The notes: generated by a model from the sequence alone, not told the origin. A DNA stretch of 64,000 nucleotides from Hydrogenophaga sp. (GCF_030373225.1 NZ_JAUCZG010000020.1:1-64000), one strand, 5' to 3'. Shown: positions 40,946 to 50,980, counted from the first letter of the stretch. Program-made: numbers and translations.

Positions 40946-42349
40946 TCAGGCGGTTGCCCGCGGCAGCTTGATGTGGGCCGACAGGCCACCGGTGCTGCTG
41001 TTGGCGAGGGCGAAGCGCCCACCCATGCGGGCAATGGCGCGGTCCACGATGGCCAGCCCCAGGCCCGTGCCGGTGGCCGCGGTGCGTGAAACGTCACCGC
41101 GGAAAAAGGGTTGTGTGAGCTGCTCGAGGATCTCGGGGTCCACACCCTGGCCATGGTCGCGCAGCTTGATCAGCACCCAATCGTCCTTGGGCTTGGCGGC
41201 GATTTCCACGCGGGCCACGCCGGTGCCGGGGTCCCGCCCGTAGCGACAGGCGTTCTCCAGCAGGTTGGCAAACACGCGCTGCAACTCCACCGCGTCACCC
41301 ATCACCGCGGTGTCGGGCGGAATGCTGGTGGTGAACACATTGCTTTCGTTGTCACCCAGGGCGAACACGGCCGCATCGACCACCTGGTTCAGGCTCACGC
41401 GCTCGGGTTTGATGTGGTCGGGCCGGGCGTAGTCCAGAAACTTGTCGATGATCGAATTCACCTGTTCGATGTCGGCCGCCATGTGTTCGCGTGCCTGCGG
41501 ATCGGCCACGCTCATCTCGGTCTCCAGCCGCAGGCGCGACAGCGGGGTGCGCAGGTCGTGGGAGATGCCCGCCAGCATGAGGGCACGGTCCTGCTCGATC
41601 TTCGACAGGCGCTGCGCCATGCGGTTGAACCCGATGTTGACCTCGCGGATCTCGCTGGTGGCCACGGCTTCGTTGAGCTGGCTCGCGTTGAAATCGCCTT
41701 CGCGCACCCGGCTGGCGGCGAACGAGAGTTTTTTCAGGGGTCGGTTGATGAGGCGTGCGATGAGCGCGGCGCCGGTGAGCGAGAGCAGGGCAGCGGTGCC
41801 GAGCCAGATCAGCCAGGTGGTGCCCGCCACCGGGCCGATGCGCGAGGGATCGGTGAGCAGCCAGTAGGGATCACCATCGATCGTGAAGCCGATCCACAGG
41901 CCCGGCGCGCCGTTGACCTCGCGGGCCACCAGGGTGTCCGGACCGAGGCGACCGCTCAGGCGCTCGGCCACGTTGCGGCTGAGCACATCGGTGTTGTAGA
42001 GGCGAAACGTGTCGTTGGGCTCCCGCGGCGCAATGCGCAGGCCCTCCTCGTCGGCCAGGGTCTTGATCAGCGAGACGCGGGCGATCGAATCGGAATGGAC
42101 CAGCGCTGCGCGGCTCAGGTTGACCAGCGAGGCCAACTGGTTCGCGCTTTGCAATGCGCGAGGCTCGTACTCGAGCGCACGAAAGGTCTGCAGCCAGGCC
42201 ACGATGCAGCCCACCAGCAGCAGCGCCAGAAAGAAGAAGGTGCGCCAGAACAGGCTCACGCCCCGGCTGGGGCGCATCTCCAGCGGCGCGGGAGCCGTCT
42301 CCAGCGAGGTGGGTCGGGTTTCGAACGGAACCCGTGACTCTTCTGACAT
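40946..42349 (-). CDS. envZ: EnvZ/RisS-type sensor histidine kinase
   Basis: A 467-aa inner-membrane kinase: two membrane segments (about 34-54 and 178-200) flank a periplasmic domain, then HAMP (NRPLKKLSFAASRVREGDF), H-box with His264 in GISHDLRTPLSRLR, N-box LLENACRYG, G1 DHGQGVDPEIL and G2 GTGLGLAI. Its ATG overlaps the stop of the response-regulator gene by one base (TGATG). In Bordetella the RisAS pair controls acid and oxidative-stress genes. Signal is unknown. Confidence 0.9.
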   Translation of the reverse strand: MSEESRVPFETRPTSLETAPAPLEMRPSRGVSLFWRTFFFLALLLVGCIVAWLQTFRALEYEPRALQSANQLASLVNLSRAALVHSDSIARVSLIKTLADEEGLRIAPREPNDTFRLYNTDVLSRNVAERLSGRLGPDTLVAREVNGAPGLWIGFTIDGDPYWLLTDPSRIGPVAGTTWLIWLGTAALLSLTGAALIARLINRPLKKLSFAASRVREGDFNASQLNEAVATSEIREVNIGFNRMAQRLSKIEQDRALMLAGISHDLRTPLSRLRLETEMSVADPQAREHMAADIEQVNSIIDKFLDYARPDHIKPERVSLNQVVDAAVFALGDNESNVFTTSIPPDTAVMGDAVELQRVFANLLENACRYGRDPGTGVARVEIAAKPKDDWVLIKLRDHGQGVDPEILEQLTQPFFRGDVSRTAATGTGLGLAIVDRAIARMGGRFALANSSTGGLSAHIKLPRATA

Positions 42350-43080
42350 CAGGCGTTGCCGTCCGGCACGAACACGTAGCCCACGCCCCACACCGTCTGC
42401 AGGTAGCGCGGCGAGGCGGCGTCCTCTTCGATCAGCTTGCGCAGGCGCGAAACCTGCACGTCCAGGCTGCGGTCGAAGGGTTCGAATTCACGGCCCCGCG
42501 CGAGCTGGGCGAGCTTTTCGCGCGACAGCGGCTGGCGGGGATGGCGCACCAGAGCCTTGAGCATGGCGAACTCGCCAGTGGTCAGGGGCAGGTCGGCGCC
42601 TTCCTTGCGCAGCGTGCGCAGGCTCAGGTCGAATTCGAAGGGACCGAACTTCACCACCTCCTGGTCCTGCGACGGCGCGCCGGGCACTTCGACCGGTGGG
42701 CGTCGGCGCAGCACGGCATGGATGCGCGCGAGCAGTTCGCGCGGATTGAACGGCTTGCCGAGGTAATCGTCGGCGCCGACCTCCAGGCCCACGATGCGAT
42801 CGACATCCTCGCTTTTGGCGGTGAGCATGATGATGGGCGTGCGGTCGCCGTTGGCACGCAGGCGGCGGCAAATCGAGAGCCCGTCTTCGCCGGGCATCAT
42901 GAGGTCGAGCACGATCAGGTCGACCGAATCCCGCTGCAGCACCCGGTTGAGCGACTTGCCGTCTTCGGCGAGCATGACCTCGAATCCTTCCTGCATGAGA
43001 TAGCGGCGCAGCAGGTCGCGAATGCGGACATCGTCATCGACCACCAGGATCTTGTTGGCGCGTGTGTTGTTTTGTGGCAT
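42349..43080 (-). CDS. ompR: OmpR/RisA-type response regulator
   Basis: A 243-aa regulator: receiver domain with acidic pocket VVDDD, phospho-acceptor Asp59 in LIVLDLMMPGEDG, Thr/Ala TAKS and Lys in GKPFNPREL, then a winged helix (VVKFGPFEFDLSLRTL ... DVQVSRLRKLIEED ... VWGVGYVFVPDG). Phosphorylated by the coupled kinase, it binds promoter DNA. ATG 43080 is chosen over an in-frame ATG 48 bases upstream. It heads the two-gene unit and is divergent from a small secreted-protein gene. Confidence 0.92.
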   Translation of the reverse strand: MPQNNTRANKILVVDDDVRIRDLLRRYLMQEGFEVMLAEDGKSLNRVLQRDSVDLIVLDLMMPGEDGLSICRRLRANGDRTPIIMLTAKSEDVDRIVGLEVGADDYLGKPFNPRELLARIHAVLRRRPPVEVPGAPSQDQEVVKFGPFEFDLSLRTLRKEGADLPLTTGEFAMLKALVRHPRQPLSREKLAQLARGREFEPFDRSLDVQVSRLRKLIEEDAASPRYLQTVWGVGYVFVPDGNA

Positions 43081-43249
43081 TGGGACAGCTTCCTGAATAT
43101 GTAACAAACTCGATTGTGGCAGTGCCAAGTGCTTGTCAGCACTGGATTTTTATTTTCCTGACATGCTGTTACAGATGTTGCCCGCAGCGCCGAACGCTTC
43201 ACTGCTCGCACATCCCACAATCGCCGGAATGTTGATACTCGACCGGACC

Positions 43250-43543
43250 ATGAAAACGTATTTGCCTCTGGGCCTGATGATGTTGGCGTTGGGTTCGGTG
43301 CATGCCGGTCCGGACGATCAGCGCAACCCACCCCTGCCTTCCAATGGAGCGGTGATGGTCATGCCCATTTCGGTGGATGAGGGGGAGCCCCGCACGGCCA
43401 TGCGCCTGCGCGACGTGTTGCGGCAACCCTTTGACGACATGGAGGACAACGCCAAGCCTTACCGCCTGTCCGTTGAAGAGCGCCAACGTCTGCGCGAGCA
43501 GCTCCGCGGCCAGTCACCTCAAGAGTACAAGTTCAAACAATGA
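43250..43543 (+). CDS. Small secreted protein of unknown function
   Basis: A 97-aa protein with a signal peptide (MKTYLPLGLMMLALGSVHAG) and a charged mature part (RTAMRLRDVLRQPFDDMEDN and LSVEERQRLREQLRGQ). The family is common beside SIMPL-protein genes of Burkholderiales but has no known function. Its stop overlaps the SIMPL gene's start (ATGA), so the two are coupled. Confidence 0.7.
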   Translation: MKTYLPLGLMMLALGSVHAGPDDQRNPPLPSNGAVMVMPISVDEGEPRTAMRLRDVLRQPFDDMEDNAKPYRLSVEERQRLREQLRGQSPQEYKFKQ

Positions 43544-44280
43544 TCCCGTCCGCTCTTCGCTCGACTTCCCCTCGCTTCCCGCTTCGCACCGTTCTCCTCT
43601 CTTCATTGATGGCCTTTGGGACCCTGGCGCAAGCCCAGGGCTTGCAGGCGCCTCCCCTCAACGTGGTCAACCTGTCCGCGAGCGGCTTTCTCGAGGCCCC
43701 GCAGGACTGGTTGAGCATGAGCCTGAGCACCACCCGCGAAGGCAGCGATGCGGTGACCGTGCAGAACCAGCTCAAGGCCGCGCTCGAATCCGCGCTGGCG
43801 GTGGCGCGCGCCAGCGCCCAACCCCAGCAACTGGAAGTGCGCACAGGACAATTCAGCCTGTACCCGCGCTACTCTGACAAGGGCAAGATCAGTGGATGGC
43901 AAGGCAGCACCGAGCTGGTGCTGGAAGGGCGCGACTTTGCCCGCATCAGCAGCACCGCCGGCAAGATCCAGACGCTGACCATGAGCAACATGGGTTTCTC
44001 ACTCTCTCGCGAGGCGAGGCTCAAACTCGAATCCGATGTCCAGGCCATGGCCATCGAACGGTTCAAGTCAAAGGCTGGCGACGTCGCCAAGGGCTTCGGC
44101 TTTGCCGGCTACAGCCTTCGTGAGGTGTCGGTGAGTTCGGCCGACCAGGAGGGCCGCCCGTTTCAGCCGCGGGCGATGGCCATGGAGGCCAAGGCCGCCA
44201 TGTCGGATGCGGCGGTGCCGGTGGAACCCGGCAAGTCCACGGTCAACGTGACGGTGTCCGGTTCGGTGCAACTGAGATAG
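43540..44280 (+). CDS. SIMPL domain (DUF541) periplasmic protein
   Basis: A 246-aa protein with a signal peptide (about 33 residues, ending AQAQG) and the SIMPL/DUF541 domain: VNLSASGFLEAPQDWLSMSL, GSTELVLEGRDFARISS, FSLSREARLKLESDVQAMAI and a C-terminal VNVTVSGSVQLR. E. coli YggE of this family lessens oxidative stress. Coupled to the small secreted protein upstream. Confidence 0.85.
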   Translation: MIPSALRSTSPRFPLRTVLLSSLMAFGTLAQAQGLQAPPLNVVNLSASGFLEAPQDWLSMSLSTTREGSDAVTVQNQLKAALESALAVARASAQPQQLEVRTGQFSLYPRYSDKGKISGWQGSTELVLEGRDFARISSTAGKIQTLTMSNMGFSLSREARLKLESDVQAMAIERFKSKAGDVAKGFGFAGYSLREVSVSSADQEGRPFQPRAMAMEAKAAMSDAAVPVEPGKSTVNVTVSGSVQLR

Positions 44281-44391
44281 AAGGCAGGCCAGCCGCGCTG
44301 CGCCCGATCCCCTCAACGGGTCGACACCGACGGCCTGGCAAAGCCCGTTCCGCGGTATCTCTGGAGGCAGCACGCGCTTGCGTGGCCGGCT

Positions 44392-45162
44392 CTACTGTGC
44401 GGCCCAGCCGCCATCCATGTTCCAGGCCACGCCGCGCACGTTGTTGCCCGCGGGTGAGCAGAAGAACACCGCCAGTTCGCCCAGCTCCTCGGGCGTGGTG
44501 AACTGCATCGACGGTTCCTTTTCGCCCAGCAGCTGCTTTTTGGCGTCTTCGTTGGAAATGCCCATGGCTGCGGCCTTGGCGTCGACCTGTTTCTGCACCA
44601 GCGGCGTGAGCACCCAGCCGGGGCAGATCGCATTGCAGGTCACTCCGCTGCTGGCGTTTTCCAGTGCAGTGACCTTGGTCAGGCCCACGATGCCGTGTTT
44701 GGCCGCCACGTAGGCCGATTTTTCGGCCGAACCCACCAGGCCGTGCACCGAGGCCACGTTGATGATGCGGCCCCAGTTGGCCTTCTGCATGGCGGGCAAG
44801 GCCAGACGGCTGGCATGGAAGGCGCTGGTGAGGTTGATCGCGATGATCGCGTCCCAGCGCTCGACCGGGAAGTCTTCGATGCGCGCCACATGCTGGATGC
44901 CGGCGTTGTTCACAAGGATGTCGACCTGCCCGAAGGTGGCGGCAGCGAACGCCATCATGGCTTCGATGTCGGCGGGCTTGCTCATGTCGGCACCGTGGTA
45001 GGCCACCTTGGCGCCCAGGGCAGCGATCTCAGCCTTCGGACCTTCGATGTCACCGAACCCGTTGAGCACGATGTTGGCCCCCTGGCGCGCCAGGGCCTTG
45101 GCGATCCCCAGGCCGATGCCGCTGGTGGAGCCTGTGACGAGGGCGGTTTTGTTGGCAAGCAT
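44392..45162 (-). CDS. hbdH: 3-Hydroxybutyrate dehydrogenase (SDR family)
   Basis: A 256-aa short-chain dehydrogenase: NAD-binding TGSTSGIGLGIA, NNAG motif ILVNNAG, catalytic Ser/Tyr/Lys in INVASVHGLVGSAEKSAYVA and AAKHG, and the CNAICPGWVLTPLVQKQ segment usual in D-3-hydroxybutyrate dehydrogenases. It oxidises 3-hydroxybutyrate to acetoacetate, linking poly-hydroxybutyrate use to central metabolism; a PHA regulator gene (phaR) lies 3.7 kb away. It is divergent from an alpha/beta hydrolase gene. Confidence 0.9.
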   Translation of the reverse strand: MLANKTALVTGSTSGIGLGIAKALARQGANIVLNGFGDIEGPKAEIAALGAKVAYHGADMSKPADIEAMMAFAAATFGQVDILVNNAGIQHVARIEDFPVERWDAIIAINLTSAFHASRLALPAMQKANWGRIINVASVHGLVGSAEKSAYVAAKHGIVGLTKVTALENASSGVTCNAICPGWVLTPLVQKQVDAKAAAMGISNEDAKKQLLGEKEPSMQFTTPEELGELAVFFCSPAGNNVRGVAWNMDGGWAAQ

Positions 45163-45248
45163 GTGAAATTCTCACTTCCATTACGATTGATTGAACGGTG
45201 GCCACCTGATTATCACGGACACCTCCGGCCCCTTCACCCCATCGCCTC

Positions 45249-46169
45249 ATGCAAGCCAACCAACTCCAGTATTTCACCGTGGGCGGCGCTGCCGCCACGA
45301 CCGGCGCACCCCGTCGCCTGGCGTATCACGAGTGGTCGTGCCAGGCCGCTGATCTGCGCAGTGTTGTGCTCTGTGTGCACGGCCTGTCGCGCCAGGCGCT
45401 GGACTTCAACACCCTGGCCAGAACCTTGTGCCAGCGCTCGAGGGTCATTGCGGTGGATGTGGCCGGACGCGGACACAGCGACTGGCTGGCCGATCCGATG
45501 GGCTACCAGATCGCGACCTATGCGGGCGACCTCGCTGCCTTCGTGGCGCACCTGAAAGCGCAAACGCCCGATGTCCGGATCGACTGGGTCGGCACCAGCA
45601 TGGGTGGCCTCATCGGCATGGCGCTGGCGGCCCAGCCAGCGGTGGGTCTTCGGCGACTGGTCCTCAATGATGTGGGCCCGGTGATCCAGTGGGAGGCCTT
45701 GCTGCGCATCGGCACCTACCTCGGTCTGAATCCGTCGTTCGACAGCGAGCAGTCGGCGGTGGACTACCTGGCCACCATCTCAAGCGGTTTCGGTCCGCAC
45801 ACGCCCGAGCAGTGGCGTGCGCTGTCGCTGCCACTGCTGCGCGAACGAGACGGTCGCTGGTGGTTGCACTACGACCCTGCGATCGCCGTGCCCTTCAAGG
45901 CCATGACCGCCAGCGCGGACGAGGCGACGGCCCGGCAGATCGTGCAGGCTGGCGAGGCTGCGCTCTGGGGCCTGTACGACGCGATCAAGGCCCCCACGCT
46001 GCTGCTGCGGGGCGAAATGTCCGATCTGCTCACGCAAGCCACCGCGCTGGAGATGACCCGGCGCGGGCCCATGGCGCAGCTGGTGACCTTTGCCGGCGTC
46101 GGTCATGCGCCCACCCTGGTGGCGGACGACCAGGTGGCGGCGGTGCGGGATTTCCTGTGGTCGGCCTGA
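45249..46169 (+). CDS. Alpha/beta hydrolase
   Basis: A 306-aa hydrolase with nucleophile elbow GTSMGGLIG (Ser), LCVHGLSRQALDF (oxyanion HG), an acid in LLRGEMSDLL and the catalytic His in GVGHAPTLV. The fold is that of the peroxidase/esterase group of Burkholderiales alpha/beta hydrolases; its substrate is unknown. It lies 13 bases upstream of relA on the same strand and may be co-transcribed with it. The opposite-strand hbdH gene suggests, weakly, a role in ester or polyester metabolism. Confidence 0.85.
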   Translation: MQANQLQYFTVGGAAATTGAPRRLAYHEWSCQAADLRSVVLCVHGLSRQALDFNTLARTLCQRSRVIAVDVAGRGHSDWLADPMGYQIATYAGDLAAFVAHLKAQTPDVRIDWVGTSMGGLIGMALAAQPAVGLRRLVLNDVGPVIQWEALLRIGTYLGLNPSFDSEQSAVDYLATISSGFGPHTPEQWRALSLPLLRERDGRWWLHYDPAIAVPFKAMTASADEATARQIVQAGEAALWGLYDAIKAPTLLLRGEMSDLLTQATALEMTRRGPMAQLVTFAGVGHAPTLVADDQVAAVRDFLWSA

Positions 46170-46182
46170 CGGGGCGATCGGC

Positions 46183-48483
46183 ATGAAGCGATCTTCTTCT
46201 TCGGGCCAGGCCGACGTGGCCGACGCGCCGGTGGTGGTGCCGTCGGCCATCGTCGCGGCCACCGCCGACAGCTTGCCCCACCAGGCGCAGGCACTGGTGC
46301 GGGCCAGGGCGTTTGCAGAGCCCTTGCTCGCCCACGAAGAACTCGACACCGGTGAGAACATCCTGGCGCATGCCGATGCCGTGGCCAACGTGCTGGCCGA
46401 CATTGGCGGTTCCGAGGCCATGCAGGCTGCTGCCTACCTGGTGTATGCCTGCCAGTACCTGAACCGGCCCCAGGAGGTGATCACCAAGGCATTTGGCGAA
46501 AATTTCGCCGCCCTTGCCCTGGAGACCACCAAGCTGGTGCAGTTGCAGCGCCAGGCCCGCATCAAGACCGCCGAGGTTCAGGCCAAGAAGGAAGAGGAGC
46601 GGCTGGCAGCGCTCGATCAGGTCGCATCGACCACGAACAAGAGCCCGGTGTCCGAGCTGGCCGCGAGCCAGACCGAGAACGTCCGCAAGATGCTGCTGGC
46701 TTTCTCCCGCGACCTGCGTGTGGTCATGCTCAGACTGGCCTCGCGCCTGCAGACCTTGCGCTACTTTGCCGCCTGCAAGGGCGATCCGGGGCTGGGGTTG
46801 GCGAGCGAATCGCTGCACGTGTTCGCCCCCCTGGCCAACCGCCTGGGCATCTGGCAGATCAAATGGGAAATGGAAGACCTCGCCTTCCGGTTCCTGGAGC
46901 CCGACACCTACAGGGACGTGGCCCGCTTGCTGGACGAGAAGCGCGCCGAGCGGGAACTCCACGTCGAGCAGGTGCGCCAGCAACTCGAGGACGACTTGAA
47001 GCGCCAAGGTGTGGCGGCCTCGGTGCAGGGGCGGCCCAAGCACATCTACAGCATCGTCAAGAAAATGCGCGGCAAGTCGCTCGATTTCGATCGGGTGTTC
47101 GACATCCGGGCGCTGCGCGTGATCGTGCCGCAACTGGACGACTGCTACACCGTGCTGGCGCATGTGCATGCCCAGTTTGTGCCGGTGGCGGACGAGTTCG
47201 ACGACTACATCGCCAAACCCAAGGCCAATGGCTACCAGTCTTTGCACACGGTGGTGCGCGACGAGCAGGGCCGCGCCTTCGAGATCCAGATCCGCACGCA
47301 GGCCATGCACGACCATGCAGAGCACGGCGTGGCGGCGCACTGGGCCTACAAGGAGGCCGGCGCCAAGGGTTATGCCGGTGTGACGGCCAGCTCGGATTAC
47401 GACGCCAAGATCGCCGTGCTGCGCCAACTGCTGGCCTGGGAGCGCGACCTCAGCGGTGCGGCCCACGGCCTGTTTGAAGACCGCATCTACGTGCTCACTC
47501 CCGACGCGGCCATCGTCGAACTGCCGCAGGGGGCGACCGCGGTGGACTTCGCCTACACCGTGCACACCAGCCTGGGGCATCGCTGCCGCGGCGCGCGTGT
47601 CGACGGCGCCATGGTCACGCTCAACACGCCGTTGCAGAACGGCCAGACGGTGGAGATCACGGCGGCCAAGGAAGGCGGTCCTTCGCGCGACTGGCTCAAC
47701 GGTGAGTTGGGCTACCTCGTCAGCCACCGCGCCAAGAGCAAGGTGCGCGCATGGTTCAACGCGCAAGCCATGGAAGAGACCATGGCGCGCGGGCGCGAGG
47801 CGGTCGAGAAGCTGCTGCAGCGCGAAGGCCGCACGGCCCTGAAGTTCGACGACCTCGCCATGTCCATGGGGCTCGCGTCGGCCCAGGAGCTGTTCGAGCA
47901 GGTGGGCAAGGACGAGCTGTCCTTGCGCGCCATCGAGCAGCACCTGCGTCCTCCCGAAGTGGCGCCGGCGAACGAGCAACCGGTGTGGCTCAAGAAGCCC
48001 CGCAAAAACACCGGCCCGGCGGCCGGGGGCGTGCTGGTGGTGGGCGTGGACTCGCTCATGACCCAGCTGGCCAAATGCTGCAAGCCCGCACCGCCCGATG
48101 ACATCGGCGGATTTGTCACGCGCGGCAAGGGCGTGAGCATCCACCGCGCCGACTGCACCGACTTCGCCCACCTGCAGCGAAAGAACCCGGACCGCGTGAT
48201 CGAAGTTCAATGGAGCGGGCAAAGCGGAGCAGGGCGCGACGGCCAGGCCGCGGTGTATCCGGTCGATGTGGGCATCGAAGCGCAGGACCGGCAGGGTTTG
48301 CTGCGCGACATCTCCGACGTCTTCGCCCGCGAAAAGATGAACGTCATCGGCGTGCAGACCCAGTCTGTGCGCGGGGTGGCGTGGATGACTTTCACGATCG
48401 AAGTGGTCGACGCGAGGCAGGTTGCCCGAGCGATGGCCGTGGTGGGCGACGTGCCCGGTGTGCGCGAGGTGCGCCGGCGCTGA
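46183..48483 (+). CDS. relA: GTP pyrophosphokinase (RelA), hydrolase domain degenerate
   Basis: A 766-aa RSH protein. In the N-terminal domain the HD motif is lost (YACQYLNRPQE where SpoT has HDxxED), so no hydrolase is expected. The synthetase domain has GRPKHIYSIVKKM, FDIRALRVIV, and the acidic EFDDYIAKPKANGYQS typical of monofunctional RelA (EXDD rather than RXKD), then TGS (GATAVDFAYTVHTSLGH) and ACT parts. It makes (p)ppGpp on starved ribosomes. Start ATG 46183 is 13 bases after the hydrolase gene. Confidence 0.93.
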   Translation: MKRSSSSGQADVADAPVVVPSAIVAATADSLPHQAQALVRARAFAEPLLAHEELDTGENILAHADAVANVLADIGGSEAMQAAAYLVYACQYLNRPQEVITKAFGENFAALALETTKLVQLQRQARIKTAEVQAKKEEERLAALDQVASTTNKSPVSELAASQTENVRKMLLAFSRDLRVVMLRLASRLQTLRYFAACKGDPGLGLASESLHVFAPLANRLGIWQIKWEMEDLAFRFLEPDTYRDVARLLDEKRAERELHVEQVRQQLEDDLKRQGVAASVQGRPKHIYSIVKKMRGKSLDFDRVFDIRALRVIVPQLDDCYTVLAHVHAQFVPVADEFDDYIAKPKANGYQSLHTVVRDEQGRAFEIQIRTQAMHDHAEHGVAAHWAYKEAGAKGYAGVTASSDYDAKIAVLRQLLAWERDLSGAAHGLFEDRIYVLTPDAAIVELPQGATAVDFAYTVHTSLGHRCRGARVDGAMVTLNTPLQNGQTVEITAAKEGGPSRDWLNGELGYLVSHRAKSKVRAWFNAQAMEETMARGREAVEKLLQREGRTALKFDDLAMSMGLASAQELFEQVGKDELSLRAIEQHLRPPEVAPANEQPVWLKKPRKNTGPAAGGVLVVGVDSLMTQLAKCCKPAPPDDIGGFVTRGKGVSIHRADCTDFAHLQRKNPDRVIEVQWSGQSGAGRDGQAAVYPVDVGIEAQDRQGLLRDISDVFAREKMNVIGVQTQSVRGVAWMTFTIEVVDARQVARAMAVVGDVPGVREVRRR

Positions 48484-48509
48484 AAACGGCCTCTCGGGCC
48501 TGCTATACT
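48480..48509 (+). promoter_or_regulatory. Promoter of tRNA-Val(GAC)
   Basis: CTGAAA and TATACT are separated by 18 bases and lie at the end of relA, 22 bases before the tRNA 5' end. The -10 sits in TGCTATACT, the same extended form that stands upstream of rpsB. Confidence 0.45.
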
Positions 48510-48530
48510 TCGCAGCTTCGAATCGTTTGT

Positions 48531-48607
48531 AGGCGCGTAGCTCAGCTGGTTAGAGCACCACCTTGACATGGTGGGGGTCGTTGGTTCGAGTCCAATCGCG
48601 CCTACCA
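48531..48607 (+). tRNA. tRNA-Val (anticodon GAC)
   Basis: A 77-nt cloverleaf: acceptor AGGCGCG/CGCGCCT, D arm with GCTCAGCTGGTTAGAGC, anticodon stem CCACC/GGTGG with loop TTGACAT (GAC), T arm TTGG-TTCGAGT-CCAA, discriminator A and encoded CCA. A terminator follows at 48641. Confidence 0.97.
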
Positions 48608-48640
48608 AACTTTTTCCGGATGCAAGGCATCCAGCAAGCA

Positions 48641-48667
48641 AGCCCGGCCCTGTGTCGGGCTTTTTTG
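48641..48667 (+). terminator. Intrinsic terminator after tRNA-Val(GAC)
   Basis: AGCCCG and CGGGCT form a 6-bp stem around a nine-base loop, followed by TTTTTT. It ends the tRNA transcript before phaR. Confidence 0.75.
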
Positions 48668-48827
48668 TTGCCCACGCGCCTTGGTGCTGGCCGAATTCAA
48701 CGCCCGCGCTGCCCTCTTTGTGCACAGGGAAAACCCATGGCCCGGCGAGGCGCCGGCGTTTTTAGAATGGTCTGCGATCCCCGGCCTGCAGCGGTGGGTC
48801 CCTTCCCATTCCCAGAAAGATCCATCA

Positions 48828-49364
48828 GTGCAAAAAAACAAGGCCGAGAGCGGCAGCCAGCCCGCCGTGCGCGTCATCAAGAAGTACCCGAACCGGCGTC
48901 TGTACGACACCGACACGTCCTCCTACATCACGCTCGCCGAAGTCAAGACGCTGGTGATGGACAACGAGCCCTTTGTCGTTCGCGACGCCAAGACCAACGA
49001 CGATCTCACGCGCAGCATCCTGCTGCAAATCATCCTGGAGGAAGAAACCGCGGGCGTGCCGATCTTCACCGAGCAGGTGCTGGCCAACATCATCCGTTTC
49101 TACGGGCACGCCATGCAGGATTTCATGGGCGCCTACCTCGAGAAGAACGTGCAGATCTTCATGGACCTGCAGCACAAGATGACCGAGCAATCCAGCGGCG
49201 CGAACCCGGAAGCCTGGAAGCAATTCATGAATGTGCAGTCGCCGATGATGCAGGGCATGATGGGCACTTACCTTGAACAGTCGCGCAGCGCGTTCACGCA
49301 GATGCAGGAGCAGATGCAGAAGAACAGCGAGCAGATGCTCGCAGCGCTCGGACTCAAGCGCTGA
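48828..49364 (+). CDS. phaR: Polyhydroxyalkanoate synthesis repressor
   Basis: A 178-aa protein with the PHB/PHA accumulation regulator DNA-binding domain (VIKKYPNRRLYDTDTSSYIT), followed by a PHB_acc segment with VPIFTEQVLANIIRFYGHAM and a Met/Gln-rich tail. PhaR represses phasin genes and binds to PHB granules. GTG 48828 preceded by AGAAAG is the start used; no ATG lies nearer. It is monocistronic between the tRNA and rimO. Confidence 0.9.
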   Translation: MQKNKAESGSQPAVRVIKKYPNRRLYDTDTSSYITLAEVKTLVMDNEPFVVRDAKTNDDLTRSILLQIILEEETAGVPIFTEQVLANIIRFYGHAMQDFMGAYLEKNVQIFMDLQHKMTEQSSGANPEAWKQFMNVQSPMMQGMMGTYLEQSRSAFTQMQEQMQKNSEQMLAALGLKR

Positions 49365-49467
49365 ACCCCGGGCTTCGCGCGCCGCCGAAGCCCGCGGCGC
49401 CCGAGGGCCGGATCGACACGCCCTCGTGAGCTCTGCGCTGTTGCAGCAGGTCTGAGACAATCGGGCG

Positions 49468-50853
49468 ATGTCTGAAACGCTTGTCCCGGTCGCCAACGCG
49501 GCCCCCAAAGTCGGTTTTGTCAGCCTGGGCTGCCCCAAGGCGCTCACCGACTCCGAACTCATCCTCACACAACTCAGTGCCGAGGGATACCAAACTTCCA
49601 AGACCTTTGCCGGCGCCGATCTGGTGATCGTCAACACCTGCGGGTTCATCGACGACGCGGTCCGCGAGAGCCTGGACACCATTGGTGAGGCCCTGGCGGA
49701 GAACGGCAAGGTGATCGTCACCGGCTGCCTGGGCGCGCGCGAGGGCGAAGGCGGCGGCAATCTGGTGCGGCAGATGCATCCCAGCGTGCTGGCGGTGACC
49801 GGTCCGCACGCCACGCACGAGGTGATGAGCGCGGTGCACCTGCATCTGCCCAAGCCGCACGATCCCTTCGTGGACCTCGTGCCGCCACAGGGCATCAAGC
49901 TCACCCCTCGCCACTATGCCTACCTGAAGATCAGCGAAGGCTGCAACCACCGCTGCACCTTCTGCATCATCCCGTCGATGCGCGGGGATCTGGTGAGCCG
50001 CCCGATCGGTGATGTGCTGACCGAAGCGCGCAAACTGTTCGAGTCGGGCGTCAAGGAACTCCTGGTGGTCAGCCAGGACACCTCGGCCTATGGCGTCGAC
50101 GTGAAGTACCGCACCGGCTTCTGGGATGGCAAGCCGGTCAAGACGCGCATGTTCGATCTGGTGCGCTCGCTGGGCGAGCTGGCCAAGGGGTATGGCGCCT
50201 GGGTGCGCCTGCACTATGTGTATCCCTATCCGCATGTGGACGAGATCATTCCGCTCATGGCCGAGGGTTTGTGCCTTCCCTACCTTGACGTGCCGCTTCA
50301 GCACAGCCACCCCGATGTGCTGCGCCGCATGAAGCGCCCGGCCAGCGGCGAGAAAAACCTCGAGCGCATTGCACGCTGGCGCGAACTGTGCCCGGAGATC
50401 GTGGTGCGCAGTACCTTCATTGCGGGGTTTCCTGGCGAGACCGAAGCCGAGTTCGATCACCTGCTGGACTTCCTGCGCGAGGCGCACATCGACCGTGCCG
50501 GTTGTTTTGCCTATTCACCCGTGCAGGGGGCGGTGGCGAATGCGCTGCCCGATGCGGTGCCCGACGCCCTGCGTGAGGAACGTCGCGCACGCTTCATGGC
50601 GGTGGCCGAGGAGGTGTCGGCGCAAAAGCTGCAGCAGCGCGTGGGCGCGACCATGCAGGTGCTGGTGGATTCGGCGCCCGGCATGGGCAAAAAGGGCGGT
50701 GTCGGCCGCAGTTATGCCGACGCACCGGAGATCGATGGGCTGGTGCGTTTGCTGCCGCCCGAGAAGATCAGCAAGACCTTGAAGGTCGGTGAATTCACCA
50801 AGGCGAGGATCGTTGCTGCGCAGGGGCACGACCTGCTGGCGGTCCCGATTTGA
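49468..50853 (+). CDS. rimO: Ribosomal protein S12 methylthiotransferase
   Basis: A 461-aa radical SAM enzyme with an N-terminal UPF0004 domain ([26 protein letters not shown] giving three Cys), the central radical SAM motif CNHRCTFC, and a C-terminal TRAM domain ([20 protein letters not shown]). It adds a methylthio group to an Asp of S12. Length is normal. It ends 169 bases before the tRNA-Leu locus on the other strand. Confidence 0.95.
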   Translation: MSETLVPVANAAPKVGFVSLGCPKALTDSELILTQLSAEGYQTSKTFAGADLVIVNTCGFIDDAVRESLDTIGEALAENGKVIVTGCLGAREGEGGGNLVRQMHPSVLAVTGPHATHEVMSAVHLHLPKPHDPFVDLVPPQGIKLTPRHYAYLKISEGCNHRCTFCIIPSMRGDLVSRPIGDVLTEARKLFESGVKELLVVSQDTSAYGVDVKYRTGFWDGKPVKTRMFDLVRSLGELAKGYGAWVRLHYVYPYPHVDEIIPLMAEGLCLPYLDVPLQHSHPDVLRRMKRPASGEKNLERIARWRELCPEIVVRSTFIAGFPGETEAEFDHLLDFLREAHIDRAGCFAYSPVQGAVANALPDAVPDALREERRARFMAVAEEVSAQKLQQRVGATMQVLVDSAPGMGKKGGVGRSYADAPEIDGLVRLLPPEKISKTLKVGEFTKARIVAAQGHDLLAVPI

Positions 50854-50980
50854 AGGCGATGGCGCGGGTCCGGCTCAGCCCTGGCCTCGCGGCACCGGCC
50901 CTCCTTTGCCTGCTTCAGATTTCGCAGCATCTCTGCAGCGCGCCAGCAAGCGTTGGTTCGTTTGCTGCTGCCGGGACCAA

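Noticed and set aside
46183-48483. SpoT-type bifunctional (p)ppGpp hydrolase/synthetase
   Set aside because: The HDxxED metal site is missing and the synthetase has EFDD rather than the RxKD form, so it is RelA.
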